From Scilla litardierei (taxonomy: Eukaryota > Streptophyta > Magnoliopsida > Asparagales > Asparagaceae): 64,000 nucleotides of DNA. The stretch's first letter is position 1. Each line of letters starts with the position of its first letter. Of the stretch, positions 1 to 10,790 are shown piece after piece. A model generated the notes under the pieces. The model was not told the DNA's origin. It saw only the letters and a program-made list of their open reading frames with translations, and ran no database searches. The stretch is from NCBI GenBank assembly GCA_030789695.1, contig CM061141.1:171320807-171384806 (forward strand), written 5' to 3'. A program made the translations under genes and the position numbers.

Positions 1-525
1 TTTCTAAGCTCCGGAATATTTTCTACAGTTTATTGAAGATGTGGTTCATTTTATAAAATGATATGATTTTTATTTATTAAGTTTGTCTACTCTTATTTTT
101 TTTGTAGAAGATGGTGATATCTCGTTTCCAACGGAATTTTTTGCGGATTATTCTGATCTCAGGGCTATTTTCTAAATTTTATGGAAGATATGTATCTTTT
201 TATTAAATGATATGATATTTATAGCATACTGTTGCATTCCCTTATTTTTTTCAGTTGAAGATAGCGATCTCCCGGTTTCAGCAGACGTTTTTGTAGAGTT
301 TTCGTAGCATGAGAATATTTTTCTACATTTTATGAAAGATTTGTATCTTTTTATGAAATGGTATGATTTTTGGTCTAATTTTGTCTTCTCTTTTTTTACT
401 TTGAAGATGGCGATCTCTCGGTTCCAATGGACATTTATGCGAGTTTATTTTGAGTTGCAAGATATTTTCTAAATTTTTTTGTATAATATGAATCTATATT
501 TTAAATGATATGATTTTATAACCTA
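1..525 (+). repeat. Sat1 satellite array, left-most block
   Basis: Tandem AT-rich monomers of about 146 bp. A typical monomer reads, in order: GATGGCGATCTCCCGGTTCC, an ACGGACATTTTTGCGGATTT block, TCTGAGCTCGGGGCTATTTT, CTACATTTTCTGGAAGATAT, GGATCTTTTTATTAAATGAT, then a TTTTGGCCTAATTTTGTCTT and CTCTTATTTTTCAGTTGAA block. Monomers here are diverged from each other. I define the + orientation as GATGGCGATC reading on the + strand. The block ends near 525, where copia-derived sequence begins in the middle of a monomer. Confidence 0.9.
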
Positions 526-673
526 AACTCCCCCTCATCCATCCATTCTTAGCATACGAATTCTTCAGGATCCAATACGACAATATGGGGTTGATACTGC
601 TGGATCCATAGTTACTGTGTTTTGCCTCGTTAAAACCTTAGCTGTGCAAAACCCAGTGGGAAAAACCAGCAGC

Positions 674-1470
674 TTAAGGAAAAAGAGTACAATTCACAAA
701 TGACTCCCCTTGATCCGTACAAGCTTCAGGCTTGAGGTCTTTCAGCCGTCGCATCCCTATATCTTTTACAAGCTTTCTAAAAGTACATCTAGGCAATGCC
801 TCTGAAAACAGATCAGCTAAATTATTACAAGACTGAATCTGATGTACTTCAATCTGCTTCTGCTCTTGTAGCTCATGCGTCCAGAAGAACTTGGAAGAGA
901 TGTGCTTCATCCTGTCGCCCTTGATATAACCAGCTTGTAGGTGAGCTATACAAGCTGCATTATCTTCAAATAATATGGTTGGCTCAAGGTTGTCCGTCTT
1001 CAGGCCGGGCATCACTAGAATGTGATGAATAACTGAACAAAGCCAGATACATTCTCTGCTAGCTTCATGGATCACCAGGAGCTCTGAGAGGTTGGATGAG
1101 ACTGCTATGGTGGTATGCTTCAAAGATTTCCAGGAGATGACCGTACCACCGAAAATGAACACCAGTCTCTGATTTCTCGGTATGTGGATCAGACATGTAA
1201 CCTGCATCCTTGGAGGTAGCGCAGAAGATGCTTTGCTCCATTCTAGTGGCGCTTTGTGGGTGCTGAACTGTATCTGGCTAGTAAGATGACTACGAAAGCT
1301 ATGTCGGGACGCGTACAGCTTGCCAGATATAGTAGTGCTCCAATGACACTAAGGTAATGTACTTCAGGACCTAATGTTTCATCCCCCTCTTCCAGCGGCC
1401 GGAATGGGTCTTTGTGTACATCCAATGATCTAACGACCATTGGTGTACTTAGAGGGTGGCAATTATCCAT
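674..1470 (-). pseudogene. copia RT C-terminus and RNase H remnant
   Basis: Two reading frames together give the end of a copia polyprotein. The upstream piece (1470-1243) carries the conserved segment between RT and RNase H, with YLSVIGALLYLASCTRPDIA (GALLYLA and TRPDIAF are hallmarks of copia pol). The downstream piece (1207-674) carries the RNase H part: an SELLVIHEASRECIWL segment, LFEDNAACIAHLQAGYIKGD, and the terminal RMKHISSKFFWTHEL and NLADLFSEALPR motifs. The D of the EDNAACI motif and the late H are visible. The two pieces are out of frame with each other, so this is a broken gene. It belongs to the element at 526-6941. Confidence 0.85.
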
Positions 1471-2118
1471 TTGGAAATTTTAAGTAATTTCCTTGTGAAT
1501 GTGGATTGGTTTAACAGGATTCCTCCGCTGAGGTATTCTATTTGTAAGCCAAGACAATATTTAGTCTTACCTAGGTCTACCATTTCAAACGTTAGTTTGA
1601 GGCTTGCAGATATATCATCAATCTCTGTAGGAGATCCGATGAGATTTAAGTCGTCTACATAGACGGCTATTAATACGAATCTTGTTCCCGTGGTTTTAAT
1701 GAAAATACACGGGCAGACTTCATTATTGGTGAAACCTTGTTGAACAAGGAATTCACTTAGTCTGTTATACCACATTTTTTCCAATTGTTTAAGACCTTAT
1801 AATGATCTTTGAATCTTAACAGAAAATACGTCCCGAGGTCTATCTTTTATTTCTGTTGGTATTTTGAAACCATCTGGAAGGTTCTATATTTCCATTTAGA
1901 TATGCAGTCACAACTTCCATGAGCTGCATTTCTAGGCCTTCCATTGATGTTAAGCTTATTATGAATTGGAATGTGATCGCATCCATAACCGGGGAATATG
2001 TATCTTCATAATCTATCCTCGGTCGTTGGGAAAATCCCTGAGCTACAAGCCGTGCTTTGTAGCATACGATCTGATTATTCTCATTTCTTTTCCTTACAAA
2101 TACCCAATTGTATCCCAC
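1449..2118 (-). pseudogene. copia reverse transcriptase remnant
   Basis: The N-terminal half (2118-1840) shows the entry to the RT domain: WVFVRKRNENNQIVCYKARL, VAQGFSQRPRIDYEDTYSPV and VVTAYLNG. This corresponds to the fingers and palm, including the first catalytic aspartate region (normally DVxTAYL, here EVVTAYL, so that aspartate appears substituted). The second half (1784-1449) carries the catalytic AVYVDDLNLIGS box with its YVDD tetrapeptide and the KYCLGLQIE segment. A break lies between 1840 and 1784. The family normally encodes RT as part of one long Gag-Pol ORF, so this is a frameshifted remnant. Confidence 0.87.
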
Positions 2119-2520
2119 TGGTTTACACCTCTTCGTGTCTGGACTACTGCTCCATAGACTTTGCGTTTCAAGAGTAGTCCAGCTCTACTCCCATTGCTTC
2201 GTTCCACTTTGGCCAATCATCTCTGTATTTGCATTCAGCTAAAGATCGTGGATCGATATCATCGTCGCATTGAGCGATGTGAACATCAATATCGAACACA
2301 AAGTCGTCATCGTTGACAGTGCTTTTCTGCCCAGTACCTCCCCAATACGTACGAAATTTAATGATATTTCTCCTGTAATGTCCTCTTCGGGGGATTGAAG
2401 GAGGGGAGATGTTACTGGTCTGAGCTCAGCATCCTGTGGTGTGATATTCTTTATTTCTCCAGTTATTTTCCTCTTGTGAGGGAATTTATCATTGGAGCCA
2501 GGCGGTCGTCCTCTTTTTAT

Positions 2521-3168
2521 TTAAGGTACGGCCGATTCTGCTACCGGTGGATTGCACCCATCTTTGGGGATGTCAATCCTAACTGGCGTATTGGCAACAG
2601 GGACGTGTGATCTGATAATCTTCTGGTTATCAGTAAATTTGTACGGTAAGAGATGTACTGTATTCTGAATGTGAAGGATCTTCAGGATCTCATCATCACA
2701 CAGATTCATACGAGGATAATAATGAGACAAAGATTTAGTGTCCCAAGAAATGGTATCTGAAGCTTCAGGCTTCTTAGTTTGTGAGCCTAGTTTGGGAAAG
2801 GAATTTTCGTCAAACTCACAATCTTCAAGACGAGCCTTAAATGCGTCACCCGTCAGGGGCTCATGGTATCTAATAATGGAGGGTGAATCATACCCTACGT
2901 AGATATCAAGACGATGATGAGGACCCATTTTAGTCCTCTGTGGGGGTGCTATGGGAACATAGACTGCACAACCGAATACTCTCAAGTGAGAAATATTGGG
3001 AGGTATACCATATGCAAGCTGCATCGGCGATAAAATATGACCATTAGAGGGTCGTATTCTGATAAGCGAATGCGACATGCAAAATGGCATGTCCTCATGC
3101 ATCCACAGTGCTTCACCTGATCCTTCTATTATATTATATAGTCCCTGAAATTGTAGTGACGGGACCAT
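2521..3168 (-). pseudogene. copia integrase C-terminal remnant
   Basis: The translation contains SPMQLAYGIPPNISHLRVFG, CAVYVPIAPPQRTKMGP, YVGYDSPSIIRYHEPLTGD and DCEFDENSFPKLG, the canonical C-terminal stretch of copia integrases (LRVFGCxVYV, then GYDSPSxIRY). The HHCC zinc module and the DDE catalytic core that should precede it are absent, because gag sequence lies only about 300 bp upstream at 3476. The remainder toward 2521 is the poorly conserved linker before RT. It cannot function as an integrase. Confidence 0.85.
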
Positions 3169-3475
3169 TATAATTAATGATGCTATTAAAATAGTATCTA
3201 TCTTGAAGGTTCATGTGCGTGGAGGCACTATCCACTAGGCATTCACACTTCATCTCTAGAAAAGAATGTAAAACCTTTTTATGAAAAGTAAAACTACATT
3301 CGATTCATAATAAAGATAAAGAAGGACATAATTGAAGAATCATCAAAACATTAATGATAAAGGCTGAAAAGATGACTAAATTAGCTGTAGTCAATGAGGT
3401 AGTCATTCTCGAAATACTCGGTGTTGAACCGAGTTGGAGGCTGTATATCCACCAGATTTGTTTCAGCGGAAGGCT

Positions 3476-4318
3476 TCAGGCTTGCCATATACAAATCTTG
3501 GAGGTGACCTGGAGTAGACAGACCCTGGACCAATGTCTAATCATGCCACATCTGTGGCATTTGTCTTCCCAGTTTTTCTTGGGAGCAGACGTCTGGTCAG
3601 AGGTATTCCTCTTCCATGTATTCTTTTTCTTCCCCTCATTATTGTTGTTCTGGGGAGGAGCTCTAGTCTGCTTTTTCGTAGCTTTCCCCTTGTTGAATCT
3701 TCCGTTGTGCTTGTTCTTCATCTTCTGGGAAGAAACCATGTGAGCTTGAGGGAGAGGAGCAGAGCCAGCAGGGCGTAGGTTATGAGTGGCCAGTGGGAGG
3801 TCTCTGTTCTGCTCTGCCATAAGAAGGTAGGAGAGTAAATCAGAGTACCTCGTCGACTTGTATTCACGATACTATTGCATAAGAATAGCATCCTTCTCAT
3901 GGAAAGATGTATATGTTTTCTCAAGCATGCGGGTTTCCGAGACTTGTTCACCACACAACTTCAGGCGTGAGGTGATGTTATGGAGAGCTGAGTTATAATC
4001 AGCCACAGACTTGAAGTCTTGAAGTCGGAGATTTTCCCACTCATAACGTGCACGAGGGAGGATAACTTCTTTCTGATGTTTGTATATGTCCTCAAGTGTT
4101 GTCCATAGTTCATGAGGGTCTTCCACTGTTAGATATTCGGCCTTCAGGGTCCGATCAATATGTCGCCTAATATAGATAATGGCTTTCGCCTTCTCTATTT
4201 CGGAGACTCTAACAATAGAAGTCCCTTCATCAGTTGTCACAGCCGTAGCTGGAGGTTGAATTGTGTGACTTATGCCCTGTGAGCACAAATGAAACTTCAG
4301 GTTCAGCTGCCAGCTCAA
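3476..4318 (-). pseudogene. copia Gag remnant with zinc knuckle
   Basis: The first part (4318-3872) matches the copia capsid domain (UBN2/DUF4219 type): an IEKAKAIIYIRRHIDRTLKA segment, DPHELWTTLEDIYKHQKEVI, and YEWENLRLQDFKSVADYNSA. The second part (3820-3476) is in another frame. It has a basic linker rich in K, N and R, followed by a CCHC zinc knuckle CHRCGMIRHWSRVC (C-x2-C-x4-H-x4-C complete), which in functional Gag binds genomic RNA. The frameshift between them lies near 3870-3820. Protease sequence is not recognisable downstream. Confidence 0.85.
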
Positions 4319-4858
4319 ATAATTTTTCTAGCCGAATCGAGAACATCAAAATCGACGCTCGCAATCTTTGCCATTTATCTAAGCATGGAATAAGCATGAA
4401 TTAATTATATATTAAAAATTAAGACATGCATATAAGTAAAACTAAACTAGTTGTGGGGATCGGCCAGTAACCACTAAAAATAATAAATGTCTGAAGTCCC
4501 TTATACATTTTAATTACGAGAAAATTAAAATTAAAATTTGGAAACCCTTGGGGGTCCCAGCATTTGCAATTTTCCTCCGTCTTCAGGCCAAGTATCTCCG
4601 GACATTGGCTTTTACAGTTAGTTCCTCACTACATTTTCACTCAAAAGGAAAAAATGCGAGGAAAATAAATAGTGGTGACTAATAACGGCCGATACAAAAA
4701 AACACAACATAGTTTTACCAACATTCCAAGCAGTTTATATAATTATGCAACATCACATGCATATATAATACATTTTATTCAACATCGCAGGCAATTTATT
4801 TGGATAAATATATTAAATTTACGTTTAATAGTTACTTGGACTACGGGAAAACGTCATT
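4319..4858. other. AT-rich leader of the copia element
   Basis: About 540 bp between gag and the 40-bp duplication. It is AT-rich, has no coding signal on either strand and no recognisable primer-binding site of the TGGTATCAGAGC type. I read it as untranslated leader or degraded LTR of the element on the minus strand. Confidence 0.4.
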
Positions 4859-4938
4859 ACCCGTTAGGTTAAATTAACGAAAGAGCGGTCTCAGGATAAC
4901 CCGTTAGGTTAAACTAACGAAAGAGCGGTCTCAGGATC
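4859..4938. repeat. Two tandem 40-bp copies
   Basis: A 40-bp unit that starts ACCCGTTAGGTTAAATTAAC and continues GAAAGAGCGGTCTCAGGATA is present twice in a row, with a T/C difference and a last-base difference. It lies in the untranslated region of the copia element. A local slippage duplication is the simplest reading. Confidence 0.9.
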
Positions 4939-5199
4939 CTTGTAATTATTGAAACATAAAATAATTTTAATTTTAATCCAATTAAAAATAAAGCAATTAA
5001 TAAAGAATTACACATAGATTTCAGTAATTAATTTTTAACTTGCCCCAAATACCCCAAAAGGAGTTAGTCATGCTCAATATCCTCACCCTAATTTACCCTT
5101 ATTTTTCTGGATTTTCCAGAATTTTTTCGGATTTAATCCACTTTTTCCAGTAATATTTGGACTTTCATGTTTTGAAAAGGGGGTTTTATTGAATTAATA

Positions 5200-5375
5200 A
5201 TAAATTAGCCTGCAGGCCCGAGGCCCGCGGGCTGCAGGCCCGTAAGCCAAAAGATACCCAGTTTTTATTTTTATTTCCCATCAGGGGAGGCCCATGCTTC
5301 TTCTCCCCCTTAGGCTTTAAGGAGGGGGGATAGATAGGAGCAGCCACCAGTGGCGGTATGCTTTGGTCCCGTGGC
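5200..5375. other. GC-rich transition with small palindromes
   Basis: Short GC-rich stretch leading into the minisatellite. It contains repeated GCAGGCCCG/CGGGCCTGC-like words (CCTGCAGGCCCGAGGCCCGC, then CTGCAGGCCCG) that can fold back. No coding signal is seen. Confidence 0.4.
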
Positions 5376-5379
5376 ATGG

Positions 5380-5920
5380 GGAAAAGCCTCCCTCGACAGG
5401 AGGAGTGGCGAATTGAGAGGCACCCCCCGACAAGGGACGACAGCAGTAATGATAGGCCTTCCCGACATGGGGGGAAGGGTGGCTAATTGAACGGCCCTAG
5501 CCGCCCTCGACAGGAGGAGGGTAATGCGAAGCGAACGGCCCAGGCCCCACTCGATAGGAGGGGGAACGGCCCAGCCCCCCTCGACAGGTGGGGGGAGGCA
5601 AAACGAACGGCCCAGCCCCCCTCGACAGGAGGGGGAGGCAAAGCAAATTGCCCAGCCCCCCTCAACAGGGGGGCGAAATGGGCAGCGCCCCCCTCCGAAT
5701 TGGGCTGCGCCCCCTCGACAGGGGGGCGAATTGGGTGGTGCCCCCCTCGACGGGGGGGAATCGGGCGAAGAGGCAAGCCCCCCTCCGACAGGGAGGGTCG
5801 GAGATTCGGGAGGCCCCCGATAGGGGGGCGACGTGCCTGTGAATCGAAGGTCTTCCTCCGACAGGGGGGAGGGCGGCGCTCCGACGAGAAAAAAGGCCCC
5901 CCCCGACAGGGGGCGGTGCT
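5380..5920. repeat. GC-rich hairpin minisatellite, about 14 units
   Basis: About 14 imperfect units of roughly 30-48 bp. Each is centred on a self-complementary core of the type CCCCCCTCGACAGGGGGG: a C-run, CGACA, then a G-run. Cores are seen at about 5391, 5428, 5463, 5507, 5551, 5580, 5622, 5662, 5713, 5747, 5785, 5818, 5857 and 5905. The spacers are variants of CGAATTGGGCAGCGC. The region contrasts sharply with the AT-rich surroundings. Long ORFs in several frames here are a by-product of the low-complexity repeat. It lies between gag and the 5' terminus of the copia element, so it may be transcribed as leader RNA. Confidence 0.9.
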
Positions 5921-6139
5921 GCGATGCGCTCAAGACGGAAGGTCGGTCGGCCGGCCAAGAATCTGGTATGTTTATTTTATACATATGCATAGATATATAC
6001 TCAGTTGCAGTAAGAAGACGAAGATAGGTTTGATCACTAGAACTTATGACCTAGAAGCAAATTCAGTCTGTCTTCTTTTATTTCTGATGATCAAATGATA
6101 TGAAAACAACGAGTCTAAAGAAATTGGTATCATTAGGAT

Positions 6140-6379
6140 ATGCATCATAAGCCAGATGTATGTCAAGAAAATTTATCCATTGATGAAGCTCTCATCAAGC
6201 TTCAAGAAATGCTCTGTGGTTTACAAGAAACCATAGACCGTTTAGGACAAAATTGATATCAACCAAAAGTCATGTTTGAGAATCAATTACCATATTTGGC
6301 TCTTACACAAGAACCAGAATCCGAAAACAAGCTTGAAAAAGATCAAGAAGGGCTAATCGAACGGCGTCCCGAGAGGTGA
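6140..6379 (+). pseudogene. Short coding-like fragment of unknown origin
   Basis: An ATG at 6140 opens a frame for 38 codons containing NLSIDEALIKLQEMLCGLQE, an amphipathic, probably coiled-coil stretch, and ends at a TGA (6254-6256). The same frame then continues for 40 codons with acidic, Q/E-rich sequence (QLPYLALTQEPESENKLEKD) to a TGA at 6377-6379. It runs antisense to the copia element. The codon pattern looks protein-like and resembles retroelement Gag tails, but I do not recognise the family. Confidence 0.35.
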
Positions 6380-6639
6380 ATCCCGGCACAGTACATCAAA
6401 TTTCATGATCAAATTTCATCACATTTCTGATGGTATTTTGAATCCCCGAGAGGTGAATTTCATGCGCATGCCTCTTCTCCCAAAAGTACATCAAATTTTT
6501 TTAATATATTTAATATATTTAAACAGATGTTTAACAATAAATATGTGTGTTTGAAATTTGCTTTTCTTGCTATAGGCTGTGCTATAGATCTCTTAGAAAA
6601 TAAGTATCGCAGATTTATAATGCACATGTAAAATGATGA

Positions 6640-6941
6640 TGTAGGGGTTTCTAAAAATTTACCTCTAGATCCTACCGACAGGATCTAGCGAAGTTCGGAG
6701 AAGCAAGCCCTATCTGCGTCCTCGCGATTCGTCCATCGACAGAGATTCGGTTCAGCTGATGAACGTGCTGATAATGTATTAAGATTTGTACGAAGTGTAG
6801 GTCTATGGTTGATACCATAGTCATATATACAATATCATATGAGAGTTACAAGTCCCTTGGAACCCAAGGGACACCCACTAAGAGTGGGTTTAATGGTGGA
6901 TGATAGTGGGTGGAGACCAAAGGGCTCCCCCATTCATAACA
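6640..6941 (-). repeat. Probable 5' LTR end of the copia element
   Basis: In minus orientation the sequence opens TGTTATGAATGGGGGAGCCC, a typical copia LTR start (TG, then a short G-rich block), exactly where Sat1 is interrupted (Sat1 resumes at 6942 with CTTCTTTTATTTTTCAG). It includes a short inverted repeat around 6805-6820 and a TATA-like box. The 3' border of the LTR is not defined because no second copy exists in the window. Confidence 0.6.
6822..6832 (-). promoter_or_regulatory. TATA-like box of the copia LTR
   Basis: On the minus strand the sequence reads TATTGTATATATGACTATGG about 110 bp inside the TG terminus. This is a suitable position for a U3 core promoter. Assigned from motif and position only. 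Confidence 0.4.
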
Positions 6942-9050
6942 CTTCTTTTATTTTTCAGTTGAACATAGCGATCTTCCGGTTCCGACGGACTTCTTTTCGG
7001 ATTTTTCTGAGCTCGGAACAATTTTTCTATATTTTCGGGAAGTTATGGATCTTTTTATTAAATGATATGTTTTGGCCTAATTTTGTCTTCTTCTATTTTT
7101 TATTTGAAGATGGCGAACTCCCGGTTCCAAAGATATTTTTGTAAATTTTTCTGAGCTCGAGTATATTTTCTATAGTTTATTGAAGATGTGATTCATTTTA
7201 TTAAATGATATGATTTTTATAGACTAAGTTTACCTTCTGTTATTTTTCAGTCGAAGATAGTGATTGCCCGTTTCCAACAGAATTTTTTGCAGAATTTTCT
7301 AATCTCGGGGCTATTTTCTAAATTTTATGGAAGATATGTATCTTTTTATTAAATGATATGATTTTTATAGCCTAAGTTTGTCTTCTCTTATTTTTTAGTT
7401 AAAGATGGCGATCTCCTGGTTCCAACGGACATTTTTGCGGATTTTTCTTAGCTCAAGGCTATTTTTCTACATTTTCTGGAAGATATGAATCTTTTTAATT
7501 AGTGATATGATTTTTGGACTAATTTTGTCTTCTTTTATTTTTTTCGTTAAAGATGGCGATCTCCGGGTTCTAACGGACAATTTTATGGATTTTTTTTGAG
7601 CTCCGGGCAATTTTCTATATTTTCTGTAAGATATGGATCTTTATATTAAATGATATGATTTTTATAGCCTATTTTTGTTTTCTCTCATTTTTCAGTTGAA
7701 GATGGCGATCTCCCGGTTCCAACGTAAATTTATGCGTATTTTTCTGAGCTCGGGTCTATTTTCTATATTTTCTTAAAGATAAGGATCTTTATATTAATTG
7801 ATATGATTTTTTCGCCTTATTTTATCTTCTCTTATTTTCCAGTTGATAATTGCGATCTTTTTAATAAATGATATGATTTTTTCTCCTTATTTTGTCATCT
7901 CTTATATTTCCGTTATAGGTGGCGATCTCCCAGTTCCAAAGGACATTTTTGCGGATTTTTCTGAAATCCTGGCTATTTTCTCCTTTTCTGGAAAATATGG
8001 ATCGTTTTATTAAATAATATCAGAGAAGACAAAATTAGGCCAAAAAATGATCGTTGAAACCAGGAAATCGCCATTTTCAATAGAAATATAAGAGAAGACA
8101 AAATTCGGAACCGTGAAATCGCCATCTTCATCTATAAAAGCTTCCATTGTAACCGGGATATCGCCATCTTCAAATGATAATATTTTTATATATATCATTT
8201 TCTGAGCTTGGTACTATTTTCTACATTTTATGAAAGATATGGATCTTTTTATTAATTGATATGATTTTTATAGCCTAAATTTGTCCTGTTATTTTTCATT
8301 TGCAGATGGCGATCTTTTTATTAAATGATATGATAAGCCTAAATTTGTAATCTCTTATATTCCAGTTGTAGATGCAATCTCCCTGTTCCAACGGATATTA
8401 TTGCAGATTTTTCTGTGCTCTGGGCTATTTTCCACATTTTTGGATGATATGTATCATTTTATTAAATGATATGATGTTATGGACTAATTTTGTCTTCTCT
8501 TATTTTTTTTAGTTGAAGATGGCGCTCTCCCGGTTCCAATGGACATTTGTGCGGATTTATTTTACGCTACATGCTATTTTCTATATTTTTGTATAATATG
8601 AATCTATATCTTAAATGCTTTGATTTTATAACCTAATTTTGGCATCTCTTATTTTTCAGTTGAAGATGGCGATCTCCCGGTTGCAATGGATATTTTTGCG
8701 GAATTTTCTAAGCTTGGGGCCAATTTTCTACATTTTCGAGAAGTTATGTATCTTTTTATTAAATGATATGATTTATTGCCCTAATTTTGTCTTCTCTTAT
8801 TTTTTCAGTTGAATATGGCGATCTCGGTTCTAAGGACATTTTGCGTATTATTACGACTTCAGGATTGGTTTCTATATTTTCTGGAAGATATGGATTTTTT
8901 ATTAAAAGATATGATTTTTGGTCTAATTTTGTCTTCTGTATTTTTCAATTGAAGATGGCGATCTCTCTGTTCTGACAGACATTTCTGCGGATTTTATAAG
9001 CTCGGTGCTATTTTCAACATTTTTATAAATGATATGATTTTTATGAACAC
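6942..9050 (+). repeat. Sat1 satellite block between two insertions
   Basis: About 14 monomers of the 146-bp family in + orientation, including shortened monomers in which GGCGATC is joined directly to TTTTTATTAAATG (near 7850 and 8306). These flank an inverted module at 8010-8190. The block ends at the GTTTG target site of the next retrotransposon. Confidence 0.92.
8010..8190 (-). repeat. Inverted Sat1 module, copy 1
   Basis: Inside the + oriented array this stretch reads in the opposite orientation (AAATCGCCATCTTCA instead of TGAAGATGGCGATTT). It contains shortened inverted monomers and returns to + orientation at TCATTTTCTGAGCTTGG. The same module, with the same two junctions, recurs at about 24806-24965 and, shortened, at about 29020-29090. 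Confidence 0.85.
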
Positions 9051-9055
9051 GTTTG
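9051..9055. other. TSD of the SIRE-like copia, left copy
   Basis: GTTTG directly before the TG terminus at 9056. The same five bases follow the CA terminus at 21342 (21343-21347). The uninterrupted Sat1 sequence would read GTTTGTCTTCTC. Confidence 0.9.
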
Positions 9056-10769
9056 TGTTGGATCTAGATCTAAGCCTAGAGGGGGCTGAATATGCTAATA
9101 AAAATTCTCGTGAACACACGTAGAATCACAGGTAGTTATAATCAGATGAAGAGTAAATAAAAGCAAACACAGGGGGTACAACAAATTAACCCTGATTCGG
9201 TCGCCCCAACGACCTACTCCAGCCCCAAATCAATTACTAGCATTAATATGTTACTGGGTACAACCGTTAAGCTCCCCGAGCCCCAACTCTCTGCTCACCC
9301 GGTTCAGTATCACACTCACCACAGTGTTAAATACTATTAATCTAGTAACGCTCTCTCTTGACAAGCACCAACTCGTCAAGACCCTCTTGTCTAGCCCCAA
9401 CTAGACAAGACCCCAAAAGAATGAACAAGTAACCTACAAAGATCGATACACAAGTACACGAATATAAAGTAATAAGAGTTTAGAAAAGCTCAGTTCGTGT
9501 CGGTGTCATCTCTGTCGATCAGCGCATCGTCTGCTTCACGTTGGTGCAAACTGTGTCTCAATCTGATATCTGGATCTCAAGATATAGCCCTCCGAAGTTC
9601 AATGCGCAAATCTACCCGAATCTGGTCTGTGCGTAAATCAATTCTCTGTTTTATAGAATCGGCAGCAGTCTGTGCTAAAGTATGTTTCTGCCCCATCTTC
9701 CAGAAATTGTAGTAAATCGATCCTAGCTCAGAAAAATCCGAATAAATAATCGTTAGAATCGTGAGCTCGTCCTCTTTGACAGAAAAACAAGGAAGGGCCG
9801 ATTTGGATGCTCTAGTGGAAAGGAATTTTCAGATCTTTGAAGTGCGTCCTAGGGCTTGGAATTTGATCTCTTGGACTTTGTTTCTTCAAAGATGGTGGCC
9901 TTGGTTGCTTGCTCCTCTAGGTTGAAGATGGCTTATGCTTGGATATCTAGCTTGATGATGGATGGTTCCTTATTCTTGCGGCAATGCTTGAAGACGATGA
10001 AGAACTTTGGCTATACTGTAGAGCACTTAGTTGTGATCCTCCTGTCACAAAGGGTTCGTCGATCAGAGCTCTATGAAGAAAGTTATGCATTTTTTTGCGT
10101 TGTTTATCAAGCTCCTTCTTCTTCCTACAAATTTGATGATCTCTTTGAAGCTTGGAGGATAAATTCGGCCAAGATGAAGAGAAATGAGTCTAGGGCCGGT
10201 CTTGCTTTTTTCTCTCTCCTTTGGATGTGCGTTTATATAGGGGTAGGTGGAAATCAATTAGGCTCTCGTAGAATCCCTTAGAATAAGGAGATTGGATGAA
10301 TCCTAACTTGAATAGGATTTGAAATAATCATATGGAAGATCTCTTTCAATCACAATAGGATTTGGAGTTTAAATTGGATTTGAGTTTAAATTGGATTTGA
10401 AGAGGATTTGAATTTGAATGGCAATGAGATTTGAGTAGGACCTCATTTAGGATCTCATTTAGGATCTCATTTAATCACAAATTGATTTGCATGAGATTCG
10501 GTTCGCTCACTTTTGATCTGAATGAGATCTCTCCATATCTCTCCATTTTGACCATGTCCAAATTGCAAATGAATTGCAATTTCTCCATCACTTTGACTAA
10601 GTCTTCTTTGCATATTTCACTATCACTTTGACTAAGTCTCCCTTTAAATATTTACGAGCTTGCCACTCCTGAAAGCACTTAACACACACATTAAATTGTT
10701 CACACACGTTTGTTACCATCAAACACGAAGTCGTCAATCGTTGTTTCCAACTACACGTTGTATCCAACA
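9056..10769 (-). repeat. 3' LTR of the SIRE-like copia (1714 bp)
   Basis: Starts TGTTGGATCTAGATC and ends GTATCCAACA. It aligns with 20443-21342 over its first about 850 bp and its last about 40 bp. The middle (about 9906-10730) has no counterpart in the other LTR. It contains the TATA box. The ORF covering 9856-10281 lies within LTR sequence and is not considered a gene. Confidence 0.92.
10230..10242 (-). promoter_or_regulatory. TATA box of the SIRE-like LTR
   Basis: On the minus strand CCCCTATATAAACGCACATC is a strong plant TATA box in the expected U3 position. The matching segment is missing from the other LTR, which in minus orientation is the 5' LTR that would drive transcription. Confidence 0.6.
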
Positions 10770-10790
10770 ATCTCCCCTTTTGATGACGAC
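10770..10790 (-). other. Polypurine tract of the SIRE-like copia
   Basis: Immediately inside the left LTR the minus strand reads GTCATCAAAAGGGGAGAT. The AAAAGGGGAGA run abuts the LTR terminus, as expected for the plus-strand primer in reverse transcription. Confidence 0.8.

Larger units (their letters stand above)
526..6941 (-). mobile_element. Decayed Ty1/copia LTR retrotransposon in Sat1
   Basis: A minus-strand copia element interrupts Sat1. Its 5' terminus is the TG/CA end at 6940-6941, followed in minus orientation by a TATA-like sequence. Gag, the integrase C-terminus, reverse transcriptase and RNase H follow in the Ty1/copia order down to about 674. The protease and integrase catalytic core are missing: only about 300 bp separates the gag zinc knuckle from the integrase tail. 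I found no 3' LTR and no TSD; the low-coordinate end at about 526 looks truncated. Stops and frameshifts break pol into four or more pieces, so the element is not autonomous. Exact inner boundaries, and whether the GC minisatellite belongs to the leader, are uncertain. Confidence 0.8.

Noticed and set aside
5310..6098. Several proline/glycine-rich ORFs of up to 226 codons on both strands
   Set aside because: They arise because the GC-rich minisatellite units lack stop codons. The same region is open in several frames on both strands, with no domain, and ORF length tracks the repeat.
9856..10281. 141-codon ORF in the left SIRE-like LTR
   Set aside because: It lies wholly inside the LTR and antisense to the element. 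The other LTR lacks most of it, and no domain is seen.
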